From contig CAJUNS010000006.1 of NCBI GenBank assembly GCA_910587995.1, forward strand, positions 13,742 to 77,741: a stretch of 64,000 nucleotides of DNA. The letters run 5' to 3'. Shown one piece after another: positions 14,483 through 22,862 of this stretch; position 1 is the stretch's first letter, and each line of letters begins with the position of its first letter. This stretch comes from an uncultured Oscillospiraceae bacterium. Lineage in GTDB: Bacteria > Bacillota_A > Clostridia > Oscillospirales > Acutalibacteraceae. The notes beneath the pieces are model-generated. The model was not told the origin of the DNA. It did no database searches and worked only from the letters and a program-made list of their open reading frames with translations. The position numbers and the translations under genes were made by a program.

Positions 14483-16373
14483 GCCGGGCGGGACAGTATT
14501 CGCCTGGCAGTTCCGGCGGAGCCTGCCCTTTACCGTCCTTTACTGGGCGGCCATGCTGGGTGTTTGCTTCTGGCCGCCCTATGATCGGGTCGGCGACCGT
14601 CTGGTGGCCATACGGGGGGCCATGCTGGTCTATGCCTTCCTGACGCCGGCCCTTCAGCTGGGAGGCTGCTTCAGCCGCCCCCAGGCGGATCTGGTCCACG
14701 CCCTGCCGGTCCGGCGTGAGGAGTATTTTTGGGCCACTCTGGCCGCGTCGCTTGTGGGCCTATGGCTTCCGGTAACCCCCAGCCTCTTCCTGCGGGAGCT
14801 GCTCTGCGGGTTCCAGAGCGCGGATATTTTCCCCCATATTGCAGCCATGCTGGTAATGGGCACGGCAGCGCTGATATTCTTTACCCTGGCGGCTGTGGCC
14901 AGCGGCGCCTACTTTGAGTACGCCCTCAACTCGTTTTTGCTCACAGTGGCGTACCCTCTTTTGATGGTGTACCTGATTTTTCTGGCCCACAATGTGATAC
15001 CGGGCTTGCGGTATAGTGGATTCTTCGACCACTTTATGCGGGTGGCGGGCTCGCCGCCTTGGGCCTTTGCCATGTATATGCAGGGCGATGGCGGGTTTGG
15101 CTTCGTGGTGGTCTGGCATGGCCTGCTGGCCCTGGGGCTGGCAGGCCTGGCCTACCGGCTCTACTGCCGCCGGCCCAGCGAACAGTCTGGCATGGCCCGG
15201 CGCTGCCAAGGCATGGAGCTCTTCCTGCGGGTGGAGCTGTCCCTGGCCGCCGCCTGCTTTGCGGGCCATGGCATGGACCGCATCGCCTGGGACTTCATTC
15301 CCTTTCCCTGGGGTGTGCCCCTGGCGCTGGGGGCCATTATCCTGAGCATTGGCGGGGTGTGGCTGGCCACGGAGCTCTTTTACCACCACAGCCTGCGGAA
15401 GCTGGGCCGCCATTGGAGGCCTCTGGCGCTCTCCTTGGGGGTGATGGCCGCGCTGCTGGGGGCCCTTTCCACCGGGCTGGGGTTGGACACAGCCATGCCC
15501 GCCGCCGAGGAAATCGCTGCCGCCAGTATGAGCATGCCGGAGGAAGTGGATTACATTCGCTTTGCTTGGAGCGTCGAATTGACGGATGAGCCGGAAGAAG
15601 AGCGGCAGCCGTGGGAGGAGCGCAGCGACCCCCTTTGGCCCGCCCTGACCAGCCCCGAGGGCATTGAGAAGATACGCGCCTTGCAGCAAAAGATAATTCA
15701 GATGGAGCGGGCCATTCAGTTCCCCTACCTGCCCGGGCGCAGCTCCAACTGGACGGAGGACTCCGGCTTTTTGGAGTATAGTCTGGTTCAGGGGGATGAC
15801 TTCTGGTACAACTTTTCCATTCGGGACACCGGGGCAATGCCCCAGCGGGCCCAGGAGCTGGCCGGGGAGATTAAAGCTTTGCAGGAGGAAATTTTCACCT
15901 CAGAAGATTTTATCAACAGCCTGTGCCCCCTAAACGCCCTGGATGCCCTGGACCAAGTGGAAAAGAGCCCCCGTTTGGGCGCGGAAGGCTATACCTATGT
16001 GTGGAGCGAAGGGGATAGGCCCAGGGACACAGCCCGCAAGGTCTCCGGGTTCTCCAAGGACTTCCGCCAAAAGCTGGAAGCGGCCATGCGGGCGGACTTT
16101 TCCGCTGGGCGCTTCCCCACGCGGGAGGAGCTCTTGAAGGACGAGGGCCAGCTTTATAAGCTCTTTTACCAGCGAGGGGTAGAGTTTACCGCCAAAGGGG
16201 GCGCGGTGAACCGGCGAGGCGCCTTTACGCTGCCCGCCGCCGGGCAGAGAATGTGCCTGAACCCGGACCCCGTCTCACAGACCCTTCTTCCATTCCGGGT
16301 CACCTGGGAGATGACGGAGACCTACGCCCTGCTGGAAGAGGAGTGGAACCGGCCGCAAAAGTCCGCGCGTTAA
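14457..16373 (+). CDS. ABC-2 type permease with a C-terminal extracytoplasmic domain
   Basis: A 638-residue membrane protein. At least six segments lie in the first 375 residues (for example PFTVLYWAAMLGVCFWP, LVVALGLAGLA-like and VPLALGAIILSIGGVWLATE), followed by one more near LALSLGVMAALLGALSTGL and then about 230 hydrophilic residues. ABCC/YtrC-type permeases behind GntR repressors have this shape. ATG 14457 follows GGAGG (14443-14447) by 9 nt. The soluble C-terminal region has no family that I can name; it may sense or bind the exported compound outside the cell. A bidirectional terminator follows. Confidence 0.82.
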   Translation: MTWKTFSGKPGGTVFAWQFRRSLPFTVLYWAAMLGVCFWPPYDRVGDRLVAIRGAMLVYAFLTPALQLGGCFSRPQADLVHALPVRREEYFWATLAASLVGLWLPVTPSLFLRELLCGFQSADIFPHIAAMLVMGTAALIFFTLAAVASGAYFEYALNSFLLTVAYPLLMVYLIFLAHNVIPGLRYSGFFDHFMRVAGSPPWAFAMYMQGDGGFGFVVVWHGLLALGLAGLAYRLYCRRPSEQSGMARRCQGMELFLRVELSLAAACFAGHGMDRIAWDFIPFPWGVPLALGAIILSIGGVWLATELFYHHSLRKLGRHWRPLALSLGVMAALLGALSTGLGLDTAMPAAEEIAAASMSMPEEVDYIRFAWSVELTDEPEEERQPWEERSDPLWPALTSPEGIEKIRALQQKIIQMERAIQFPYLPGRSSNWTEDSGFLEYSLVQGDDFWYNFSIRDTGAMPQRAQELAGEIKALQEEIFTSEDFINSLCPLNALDALDQVEKSPRLGAEGYTYVWSEGDRPRDTARKVSGFSKDFRQKLEAAMRADFSAGRFPTREELLKDEGQLYKLFYQRGVEFTAKGGAVNRRGAFTLPAAGQRMCLNPDPVSQTLLPFRVTWEMTETYALLEEEWNRPQKSAR

Positions 16374-16406
16374 AAAGCGGGGCTGCTTCCATCCCTGCTT
16401 TCCATG

Positions 16407-16460
16407 AAAAAAAGCCAGCTTTCAAAAGCTCTTGCAAAGCTTCTGGAAGCTGGTTTTTTT
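16407..16460. terminator. bidirectional terminator between convergent genes
   Basis: AAAAAAGCCAGCTT at the left pairs with AAGCTGGTTTTTTT at the right, with a second AAGCT/AGCTT pairing inside. It serves the permease gene (plus) and the diguanylate cyclase gene (minus). Confidence 0.85.
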
Positions 16461-16475
16461 GTGGGGGCTTGGCCA

Positions 16476-17393
16476 TTAGGGCTCTCGCAGCTGCTTTAGG
16501 TTCTCGTCTGCCCAAACCACCCGGTTCCGGCCGAATTTTTTAGCGTCATAGAGCATGGCGTCCGCGATCTTTAAAAACACGCCGTACTCGTCGCCGTTTT
16601 TGGGAATAGCCGTTACCCCGCCGCCGCTGATGGTGACCCAGGGGGAAACCTGAGGGGAGTGGGGGATGTGGAGCTTTTCCACCTCTTGGCGGATGGTGCG
16701 GATGTGCTCGAACACCGCCGGAGCGCCGCCGCCCAGCACCACGGCCACAAATTCCTCGCCGCCATAGCGGGCCACAAAGTCCGTGGAGCGCCGCAGCCGC
16801 TGGGAAAGCACATTGGCCACCGCGGCAATCACCTTGTCCCCGGCGGGGTGGCCGAAGGTGTCGTTGTACACCTTGAAATAGTCGATGTCAAACATGCAGA
16901 TGGAAACCGGAATTTGCAGCCGGACAGCCTCCTGCCATTTGGACGCGCTGTAGAGCTCATACCGCCGCCGGTTGGCAATGCCGGTCAGCTGGTCTGTCAT
17001 AGACTGCCGCTCCACCTGCTTGCGGTACTGGTACAGCTTGATGTGGGTGTGAACCCGGGCGTTGACAATCAGCGGGTGAAAGGGCTTGGTGATGTAGTCC
17101 ACCGCGCCCAGGGTGAGGCCGTGCTGCTCGTGCTGAATGTCGGCCAGGCTGGTAATCAAAATAACCGGCACGCTGCGGGTGATGATTTCCTCTTGCAGCT
17201 TTTTCAGCAGGGTAAAGCCGTCCATGCCGGGCATAACCACGTCTAACAAAATGAGGGAGTAATCCCCGGCGCTGGCCTGACGGAGCCCCTCCTCCGCCGT
17301 GTTCACGGCCGTGACCTTATATTCATCTTTTAAAATGGATTTCAGTTGGGCGGCCTGCAAGGCGCTGTCGTCCACAATTAGTATTTTCTCCAT
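16476..17393 (-). CDS. response regulator with GGDEF output (PleD-like diguanylate cyclase)
   Basis: A 305-residue protein. Receiver domain, residues 1-120: acidic pair in ILIVDDSALQ, phosphoacceptor Asp in LILLDVVMPGMDGF, conserved Lys in VDYITKPFHP. GGDEF domain, residues 135-300: metal-binding DIDYFKVYNDTFGHPAGD, active-site GGEEF, and an RxxD inhibitory site (RSTD) five residues before it. It should make cyclic di-GMP when phosphorylated and be product-inhibited. No histidine kinase is adjacent. ATG 17393 follows AGGAG by 10 nt. The leader from the promoter at 17601 is about 200 nt and has hairpins, but I could not match it to a c-di-GMP riboswitch. Confidence 0.94.
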   Translation of the reverse strand: MEKILIVDDSALQAAQLKSILKDEYKVTAVNTAEEGLRQASAGDYSLILLDVVMPGMDGFTLLKKLQEEIITRSVPVILITSLADIQHEQHGLTLGAVDYITKPFHPLIVNARVHTHIKLYQYRKQVERQSMTDQLTGIANRRRYELYSASKWQEAVRLQIPVSICMFDIDYFKVYNDTFGHPAGDKVIAAVANVLSQRLRRSTDFVARYGGEEFVAVVLGGGAPAVFEHIRTIRQEVEKLHIPHSPQVSPWVTISGGGVTAIPKNGDEYGVFLKIADAMLYDAKKFGRNRVVWADENLKQLREP

Positions 17394-17600
17394 TTTTTGC
17401 ACACTCCTCTTCCGGCGCAATCGCGCGTTTACTATCCCGCTGGCGGGAGGCCTGCGTAATCAAAAAATTATGCGGCAAAAGGCCCCCGAATGGGGGCGGG
17501 CAGGCCGGTTTCTTGTCCATTGCTCCCGCGCGGGCTTGGGGCTTTGGGGGCGGATTGCCGGCCAGCCAAAGCCTTTCCAAGAATTTACAATCTTACTTTC

Positions 17601-17629
17601 ATTATACACGAAGCTGGTCCCATTGACAA
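17601..17629 (-). promoter_or_regulatory. sigma-A promoter of the diguanylate cyclase gene
   Basis: Minus strand TTGTCA (17629-17624), 17-bp spacer, TATAAT (17606-17601). The rest of the 17394-17836 gap holds the leader, a family-B repeat (17654-17727) and the SLH gene terminator. Confidence 0.8.
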
Positions 17630-17653
17630 TAGTTTTTTGCTTTTTGGACGGTT

Positions 17654-17727
17654 CCAACCGCAGAGATAATCATCTGTGTTTCCCCGCGCATAGGGTGGGG
17701 AAACACGAAAAACGCTCCGTTTGGGGC
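17654..17727. repeat. family B palindromic repeat, copy 2 (inverted)
   Basis: Read on the minus strand it gives CCCCAAACGGAGCGTTTTTC, then GTGTTTCCCCACCC/GCGGGGAAACAC, then AGATGATTATCTCTGCGGTT, the same order as the 13030 copy. The loop is diverged. Confidence 0.82.
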
Positions 17728-17750
17728 CCGGCGCGCCGGGGGCCAGCCGG

Positions 17751-17795
17751 AAAAAAGGGCTCCCGCCCGCCAGGTGGGCGCCTGGCGGGCGGGAG
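17751..17795 (-). terminator. very strong terminator of the SLH-protein gene
   Basis: A perfect 15-bp GC-rich stem: CTCCCGCCCGCCAGG (17760-17774) with CCTGGCGGGCGGGAG (17781-17795). On the minus strand it is followed by a run of Ts (complement of 17751-17756). The strength suits a highly expressed surface protein. Confidence 0.9.
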
Positions 17796-17836
17796 TCACA
17801 AAGGGAGAGACTAAGATATAACGATAAATGAGGTGT

Positions 17837-20800
17837 TTACTTCTTCAGGTAGTTCATAAGCATCTGGGCTACCACGGCGCGGCTTGCCTTGCCCTGGGGC
17901 TCCAGCATGCCCTTGTCGTTGCCGTTGAGAATCTTGTTCTGCACGGCCCACTTCATGGCAGTCTGGGCCCAGCTGGAGATTTTGCCAGCGTCGGGGAAGT
18001 TAATGGCCGTGCCGGCCGGGGCGGGCTTGCCAGCGTCGCGCCACAGCATAACAGCCAGCTCTTCGCGGGTAATGTGCCTGTCAGAGCCGAACTTGCCGCC
18101 GCCAATGCCCTCGGTCACCTTGTTGTCCGCGGCCCACTTAACCGCGTCAGCGGCCCAGTTGGGCACATCGGTGAAGCTGGGCTTGCCGGTAACGGCAGGC
18201 TTGCCAGCCTTGTTGTAGAGAATCTGAGCCATCATGGCGCGGGTCAGCAGATCGTTGGGCTTGAAGCTGTTGCCGCCAACGCCTGCCATCAGGCCGTTCT
18301 GCACCACATACTGTACCGCGTCATAGAACCAATCCTTGGCCTTCACGTCGTCAAACTTCACGTCGGGAGAGGCGCTGGGGTCAGGAGAGGTACTGGGCTC
18401 CGGAGAAGCGCTGGGATCCGGAGAGGTGCTGGGCCCGGGAGTGGGCGTGGGGTCAGTGCCGCCAGGGCCGGTGGAGCCGCCAGGACCGCCAGGGCCAGGG
18501 ATGGAGGGCTTGCGGGTCAGGGTGTAAATCATGTAGCTCTCGTTCTGACCAAGAGTATTATCCATAACACCAATGCTCACTACACAGTTGTAGTAAGAGT
18601 TGGGAATGACATTACCCTTGAACTGCTTGCCGGGGGTTGTAATCTTAATCTTAAAGCTCTTCGTTACGTTGGTGATGTCCTGGTCGCAGTCCTTGAGCAG
18701 GGTAATAACGCCGTTCTCCTCAACCGCGTTGTAAGCGTCCTGGAGGTTGGTGAAGCGCTGTCCGTTCACCTCGGCCACACTGGTGTTGTCCTCCGTGAGG
18801 AAGGTGAACACGCCCAGGCCGTTGGGAGAGGTAAAGCGCACCTTTGCGCCAGTATCCGGGCTCGGGGCCGCCTGCTTCACAGGAACAGAAGCGGTGCTGG
18901 GAGCGGGGCTGGGAGCGGTGCTGGGAGCGGTGCTCTCCGCAGGCTCGGGAGAAGTGGCAGGCTTCTCGCTAGCAGCGGGAGACTCGGTGGGCTTCACACT
19001 GGCTTCGGGAGCTGCGGTCGCGTCGGGAGCGCCCGTAGCATCAGGATCCTGCGAGGGGGCGGGAGTCGTGTCGGGAGCGGGAGTCTCATCGGGAGCGGGA
19101 GTTGCCTCGGGATCGGCAGTAGGAGCCGGAGTAGGCGTGGGAGAGGTGTCCTTTTTGATGATTTCAGCGGTCAAAACGTTCTGGTCGCCTGCGCGCTTGA
19201 CGAAAATCGGGTCAGTGGTTTCTTTGCCAGCGGCAAAGCCCACAGGCAGGGTCAGGGTGAGGGTGATGGGCTTGTTAACCGTAAGGGGCTTGGTGCTCAT
19301 GACAACCGCGTTCTGGCTGGCGCCAGAGGTCTCAATGGCGTCCACAGTGGTGCTCTTCTTGGTCACCACAATGTCAGCCGTGGCGGTAACGTCCATAACC
19401 AGCTTCTTCTCGTCGCCGGTGGTGCTGTACTCCGTCACCGCAACGTTCATGCGGGGGACGATGACCACACGGGTGTTTTCCGCGGTGGCGCCGCTGACGC
19501 CAGTCAGTTTATTCAACTCTGCAACAGCTTTGTCCATGTCAACAGAGCCAGCGGCGGTCTCGGGCAGATCGCTCTGTTCCACCAGATCCTTCATGGTGCC
19601 GCTGGTGTCCTCCAGGCTTTCCGCGGCCTCGGTGACCTTGGCAACATCGGCCTGGGGTACGCCACTGCCAACCTCTACAGAGGGCTTGGCCGGGGTAACG
19701 GGGGCAACGGTGTTCTTCACTTCCACCGTGTCTTCCCACAGCTTAATCGAGCCAGCGGGCGCGTCGGCGCTCTGGAATGTGCCGGTAGGCTTAGTGGCAC
19801 ACAGGTAGGCTTCCACCGTGTACAGGCCGTCTTGGTTGTTGGTCAAGCCAGAGCCTAAGTTTTGGTCGTTGCTGTAAAGCGGGTGATCGCCCTTGGGCAG
19901 GTCGCCAGAGTACTCGAACTGGCCGGGATTCATAAAGCTCCAGGCATAAGAGGCGGTTTGGCCATCGGCTGCGGAGTTGGCCCCAATACCGTAAGTCTTG
20001 CCATCGGGGCCAGTCATCTTGAACCACATATAGGTGTCGGCAGGCAGCTTATCAGCGAACCGCACATACATGGTCTGGTCCATGCAGTCGCTAACCACGG
20101 TCTTGTCGGCAATGGCGGTGTAGCCCAGGGTGTGCTGAGGCACAACGGGCTTGTTTACGCCAGACAGGGTGGTCAGGCCGGGGGTGGCGTTGATGCTGAC
20201 ACTGTGCAGCAGCTTGGCCTTTGCCAGGTCAGGCGCTTTCGCGTCACCTTCGGCCTGCTGGGCCGGGGTGCTGGTGATGTAGATGTCAACCTGGTACTCG
20301 CCCACCTGCATGCCGGTTTTAGCATCTGCGGGCCATACGGCAAAGTCGCTCTTGTTCAGGAAGCTGACGTTTTTGACCTTTGTAGTAGAGTCGCCGGTCA
20401 TAGAAGCGCCGTACTTCGCGCCATCGGGGGCGGTAATGTCAAACCACATGTCCAGGCCATTGGGCAGGGCGTCCTCAAAGGTGAACATCATGGTCTGGTT
20501 GCTGGTTATGCCAGAAACGCCGGTGGGAACCTGGTTCTTGTTGTAAGTAAAACCAGTCTTCTCCTCAACCAAGTCATTCTTGATTTTCACAGAGGGGAGG
20601 AGCTGAATCTTAATCCAGGCGCAGTCCTCCGCATTGGTGGGCGAGGTGTAATGGTTGGAGTCCGTGTTCCAGCCGTTCGTCGTGTTGTAATTTTTGTCCT
20701 CAATGGCGCACCAAAGTTCCTTGGTGTCCTTCAGGACATCGGGGGAGAGCTTGAAGTACATGCGGTAATAAGGCTTCTCATCTATGGTCCAGATGTAAGC

Positions 20801-21253
20801 AGCAGCCATGCCGCCCTCAATCTGATACAGCTTGTCGGCAGCGGAGCCTCTGTAGTACATATACTTGTCGCTCATGCAAGACCCGCCCTGAGAGCCGTTT
20901 TCCAATTGCTTATCGATTTCAATCGGAAGGAAAATGCCAACCCAATAGTCTACCACGGCAGGCTGTTGTGCGTTGGCATGGGCGCGCAGGCCCGGGTGCT
21001 CCATGTTGTAAAGATAGGGGTCGGCCTTTGTGCCGGCGCCGCCCACGAATGTTACATCGTAGCCGTTCATCAATTCTTCCTGCGGCACCACGTTGGCGGT
21101 GTCGCCAAGGGTAGCGGGAAGGATTTCCGGCGCTTTGTCCAGTTTAACCGGACCGCCGCCAGATGGAGTCTCCGCATCGGTAGCCCCGGCAAACGGTACC
21201 ATAGAAAGCACCATGCACAGGGCTAAAAGAGCGGAAATGATTTTTCGCTTCAT
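17837..21253 (-). CDS. secreted SLH-domain surface protein
   Basis: A 1138-residue protein with a signal peptide (MKRKIISALLALCMVLSM..., cleavage probably after PFAGA), several beta-rich domains, two Pro/Thr/Ser/Ala/Asp linkers (PTPTPAPTADPEATPAPDET-like, about residues 690-790, and a shorter one before residue 965), and three SLH domains at about 966-1138 (for example WFYDAVQYVVQNGLMAGVGG and ITREELAVMLWRDAGKP). SLH triplets bind pyruvylated secondary cell-wall polymer, so the protein is anchored on the cell surface. The region of residues 220-500 looks like two related modules, each with an MWF(K/D)(M/I)T(G/A)PDG segment. AGGAGG precedes ATG 21253. Its role could be S-layer or polysaccharide binding; I cannot say which. 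Confidence 0.92.
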   Translation of the reverse strand: MKRKIISALLALCMVLSMVPFAGATDAETPSGGGPVKLDKAPEILPATLGDTANVVPQEELMNGYDVTFVGGAGTKADPYLYNMEHPGLRAHANAQQPAVVDYWVGIFLPIEIDKQLENGSQGGSCMSDKYMYYRGSAADKLYQIEGGMAAAYIWTIDEKPYYRMYFKLSPDVLKDTKELWCAIEDKNYNTTNGWNTDSNHYTSPTNAEDCAWIKIQLLPSVKIKNDLVEEKTGFTYNKNQVPTGVSGITSNQTMMFTFEDALPNGLDMWFDITAPDGAKYGASMTGDSTTKVKNVSFLNKSDFAVWPADAKTGMQVGEYQVDIYITSTPAQQAEGDAKAPDLAKAKLLHSVSINATPGLTTLSGVNKPVVPQHTLGYTAIADKTVVSDCMDQTMYVRFADKLPADTYMWFKMTGPDGKTYGIGANSAADGQTASYAWSFMNPGQFEYSGDLPKGDHPLYSNDQNLGSGLTNNQDGLYTVEAYLCATKPTGTFQSADAPAGSIKLWEDTVEVKNTVAPVTPAKPSVEVGSGVPQADVAKVTEAAESLEDTSGTMKDLVEQSDLPETAAGSVDMDKAVAELNKLTGVSGATAENTRVVIVPRMNVAVTEYSTTGDEKKLVMDVTATADIVVTKKSTTVDAIETSGASQNAVVMSTKPLTVNKPITLTLTLPVGFAAGKETTDPIFVKRAGDQNVLTAEIIKKDTSPTPTPAPTADPEATPAPDETPAPDTTPAPSQDPDATGAPDATAAPEASVKPTESPAASEKPATSPEPAESTAPSTAPSPAPSTASVPVKQAAPSPDTGAKVRFTSPNGLGVFTFLTEDNTSVAEVNGQRFTNLQDAYNAVEENGVITLLKDCDQDITNVTKSFKIKITTPGKQFKGNVIPNSYYNCVVSIGVMDNTLGQNESYMIYTLTRKPSIPGPGGPGGSTGPGGTDPTPTPGPSTSPDPSASPEPSTSPDPSASPDVKFDDVKAKDWFYDAVQYVVQNGLMAGVGGNSFKPNDLLTRAMMAQILYNKAGKPAVTGKPSFTDVPNWAADAVKWAADNKVTEGIGGGKFGSDRHITREELAVMLWRDAGKPAPAGTAINFPDAGKISSWAQTAMKWAVQNKILNGNDKGMLEPQGKASRAVVAQMLMNYLKK

Positions 21254-21411
21254 TTAAAAGCCTCCTTTTCAATATGCAAACTACGCTGTACGTGCGTTTC
21301 GCGAGGGAGTCCCCGCAGGGCGGTTTTGGTCCTTATCGGGCTCCAGCGCAGTAAAGTCCTGGCTTCCGCCGCCCATCGTGCCGCTTGGTCCGTCTCCAGG
21401 CCCAGCGTCAC
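21250..21411 (-). CDS. possible 53-residue leader ORF translationally coupled to the SLH gene
   Basis: On the minus strand GGAGG (21426-21422) is followed 10 nt later by GTG 21411. The frame stays open for 53 codons and ends in TGA overlapping the SLH start codon (ATGA). The predicted peptide starts MTLGLETDQAARWAAEART and has no motif I know. The promoter at 21485-21513 lies upstream, so the ORF is inside the mRNA. The overlap and the ribosome binding site are seen; translation is inferred. The SLH gene also has its own AGGAGG. Confidence 0.4.
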   Translation of the reverse strand: MTLGLETDQAARWAAEARTLLRWSPIRTKTALRGLPRETHVQRSLHIEKEAFK

Positions 21412-21484
21412 TGTGTCATCACCTCCAAAAATTTACAAAATAGTGTACTTTATTGCACGGGCTTTCACCCTTGCTATAACCAGC

Positions 21485-21513
21485 AGTATATCACAATATC
21501 TGGGAATTTTCAA
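21485..21513 (-). promoter_or_regulatory. sigma-A promoter of the SLH-protein gene
   Basis: Minus strand TTGAAA (21513-21508), 17-bp spacer, TATACT (21490-21485). This gives a leader of about 220 nt that contains the possible coupled ORF. Confidence 0.8.
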
Positions 21514-21626
21514 GGGCTTTTCCAACAATTTTTTCCTTTACCAAAATGTACGATATCCTGCAAAACCCCGGGCTTTTTTCGCTGTTTTCCTTTTTTTCCA
21601 GGCCCGGCGGTTCTCCCATAAAAAGG

Positions 21627-21666
21627 AAAAAACCCCGGCCAAATCCTCTGGCCGGGGTGCTTTTTT
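21627..21666 (-). terminator. terminator of the M42 peptidase gene
   Basis: CCCCGGCCA (21633-21641) pairs with TGGCCGGGG (21649-21657). There are A/T runs on both sides, so it may work in both directions. Confidence 0.85.
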
Positions 21667-21716
21667 GCAAAAAAGAGGGGCTCCCTTTTGGAAGTCCCTC
21701 TGGTTTTTATCTTTAA

Positions 21717-22769
21717 TTATGGATGGATGGCGCAAAAGTCAAAGGCCTGGGCTTCGGCGGGCAGACGGGTCAAAAAGGCGCTCAAAAGCCGGATGCAGTC
21801 CTCCATATCCTTCCAGCTGCCCACCTCCACAGAGCTGTGCATATACCGCAGCGGAATGGAAATCAGCGCCATGGGTATGCCAAGCCCGGCGCGGTTGACG
21901 GTGTCGCCATCGGTGCCGGTGCGGCCGGTGGCAATCTCCCACTGCACCTTTATGCCCAGCTCTTGGGCGGTTTTTTCCAGCAGGGCGTTCATGGGCTTGT
22001 TCACCACCGAGGCCCGGCACAGCACGGGCCCGCCGTTCAGCTTAATGTCGCCGGTCTCGGCCGGGTCTGTGCCGGGGGCGTCGCTGGCCCAGGTTACGTC
22101 CACCGCAATGGCGCAGTGGGGCTGCACCCGGGCGGCGGCATAGTAAGCGCCCCGGCCGCTGGTCTCTTCGCCCACGGTTGTGGCGGCGTAAATGCCTGCC
22201 TGGGCCCCTTGCCGGGCGGCCTCCTTGGCGGCTTCCAGCACCACAAAAGCTCCGGTGCGGTCGTCCAGGGCCCGGCAGGTAAAGCGGTCGTTAAGCAGCT
22301 CCCGCAGGGGCGCGTCGGCGCACACCGGGTCGCCAATGGAGACCAGCTCCGCGGCCTCCTCCTTGCTGTTTGCGCCGATGTCCACCAGCAGGTCGGCGGT
22401 CTCGGTTTTCTCCTTGCGCAGCAGTGCGGCCGAGGTGGCGGCTACGCCGCTGACCATGCGCTCTCCGTGCCAAACCTGCACCGGCGACCCCAGGTACAGC
22501 CGGGGCCGGACTCCGCCGGCGGCGGCCAGGTGAAGCAGTCCTTTGTCATCGATGTGGGTGACCACAAAGCCGATTTCGTCAATATGGCCGCAAAGCAGAA
22601 CCCGAAAGCCCGCGTTGGGGTTGACCACGGAAATGGCGTTGCCGCTGGGGTCGGTGAGCTGGGTGTGGGCGAATTCCTTGCCATAGGCCAGGGCCTTGGC
22701 CTGAATGGCTTCCTCATACCCGCTGACCGAAGGGGTAGCCAGCAGGTCCTTCAAAAATTCACGATCCAT
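21717..22769 (-). CDS. M42 family metallo-aminopeptidase
   Basis: A 350-residue protein. Family metal ligands are visible: His-x-Asp in LLCGHIDEIGFVV, the bridging Asp in CRALDDRTGAFV, the catalytic Glu pair in TTVGEETSGRGA, Asp in AIAVDVTWASD and a late His in IPLRYMHSSVEV. M42 enzymes form large tetrahedral complexes that trim peptides in the cytosol; some act on glutamyl, leucyl or lysyl termini, or are annotated as FrvX/cellulase M. No signal peptide. AGAGG lies 7 nt before ATG 22769, with its own promoter at 22818-22846. It is a monocistronic housekeeping gene. Confidence 0.93.
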   Translation of the reverse strand: MDREFLKDLLATPSVSGYEEAIQAKALAYGKEFAHTQLTDPSGNAISVVNPNAGFRVLLCGHIDEIGFVVTHIDDKGLLHLAAAGGVRPRLYLGSPVQVWHGERMVSGVAATSAALLRKEKTETADLLVDIGANSKEEAAELVSIGDPVCADAPLRELLNDRFTCRALDDRTGAFVVLEAAKEAARQGAQAGIYAATTVGEETSGRGAYYAAARVQPHCAIAVDVTWASDAPGTDPAETGDIKLNGGPVLCRASVVNKPMNALLEKTAQELGIKVQWEIATGRTGTDGDTVNRAGLGIPMALISIPLRYMHSSVEVGSWKDMEDCIRLLSAFLTRLPAEAQAFDFCAIHP

Positions 22770-22817
22770 GGGGATACCTCTTTTCCAAAAATCAATGTGT
22801 AGAGCTGTGCTGTTTTT

Positions 22818-22846
22818 ATTATAACACGGCCCACGGGGGAATGCAA
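22818..22846 (-). promoter_or_regulatory. sigma-A promoter of the M42 peptidase gene
   Basis: Minus strand TTGCAT (22846-22841), 17-bp spacer, TATAAT (22823-22818). Confidence 0.82.
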
Positions 22847-22862
22847 ACCCATCCGCCCTTTC

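Noticed and set aside
17394..17600. c-di-GMP riboswitch upstream of the diguanylate cyclase gene
   Set aside because: Considered because of the gene's function, but neither the class I nor the class II conserved core could be found by eye.
17828..19858. Long plus-strand frame opposite the SLH-protein gene, with Gly/Arg/Ser-rich repeats
   Set aside because: Its repeats are the reverse reading of the Pro/Ala/Thr linkers of the SLH protein; no start signals and no domain.
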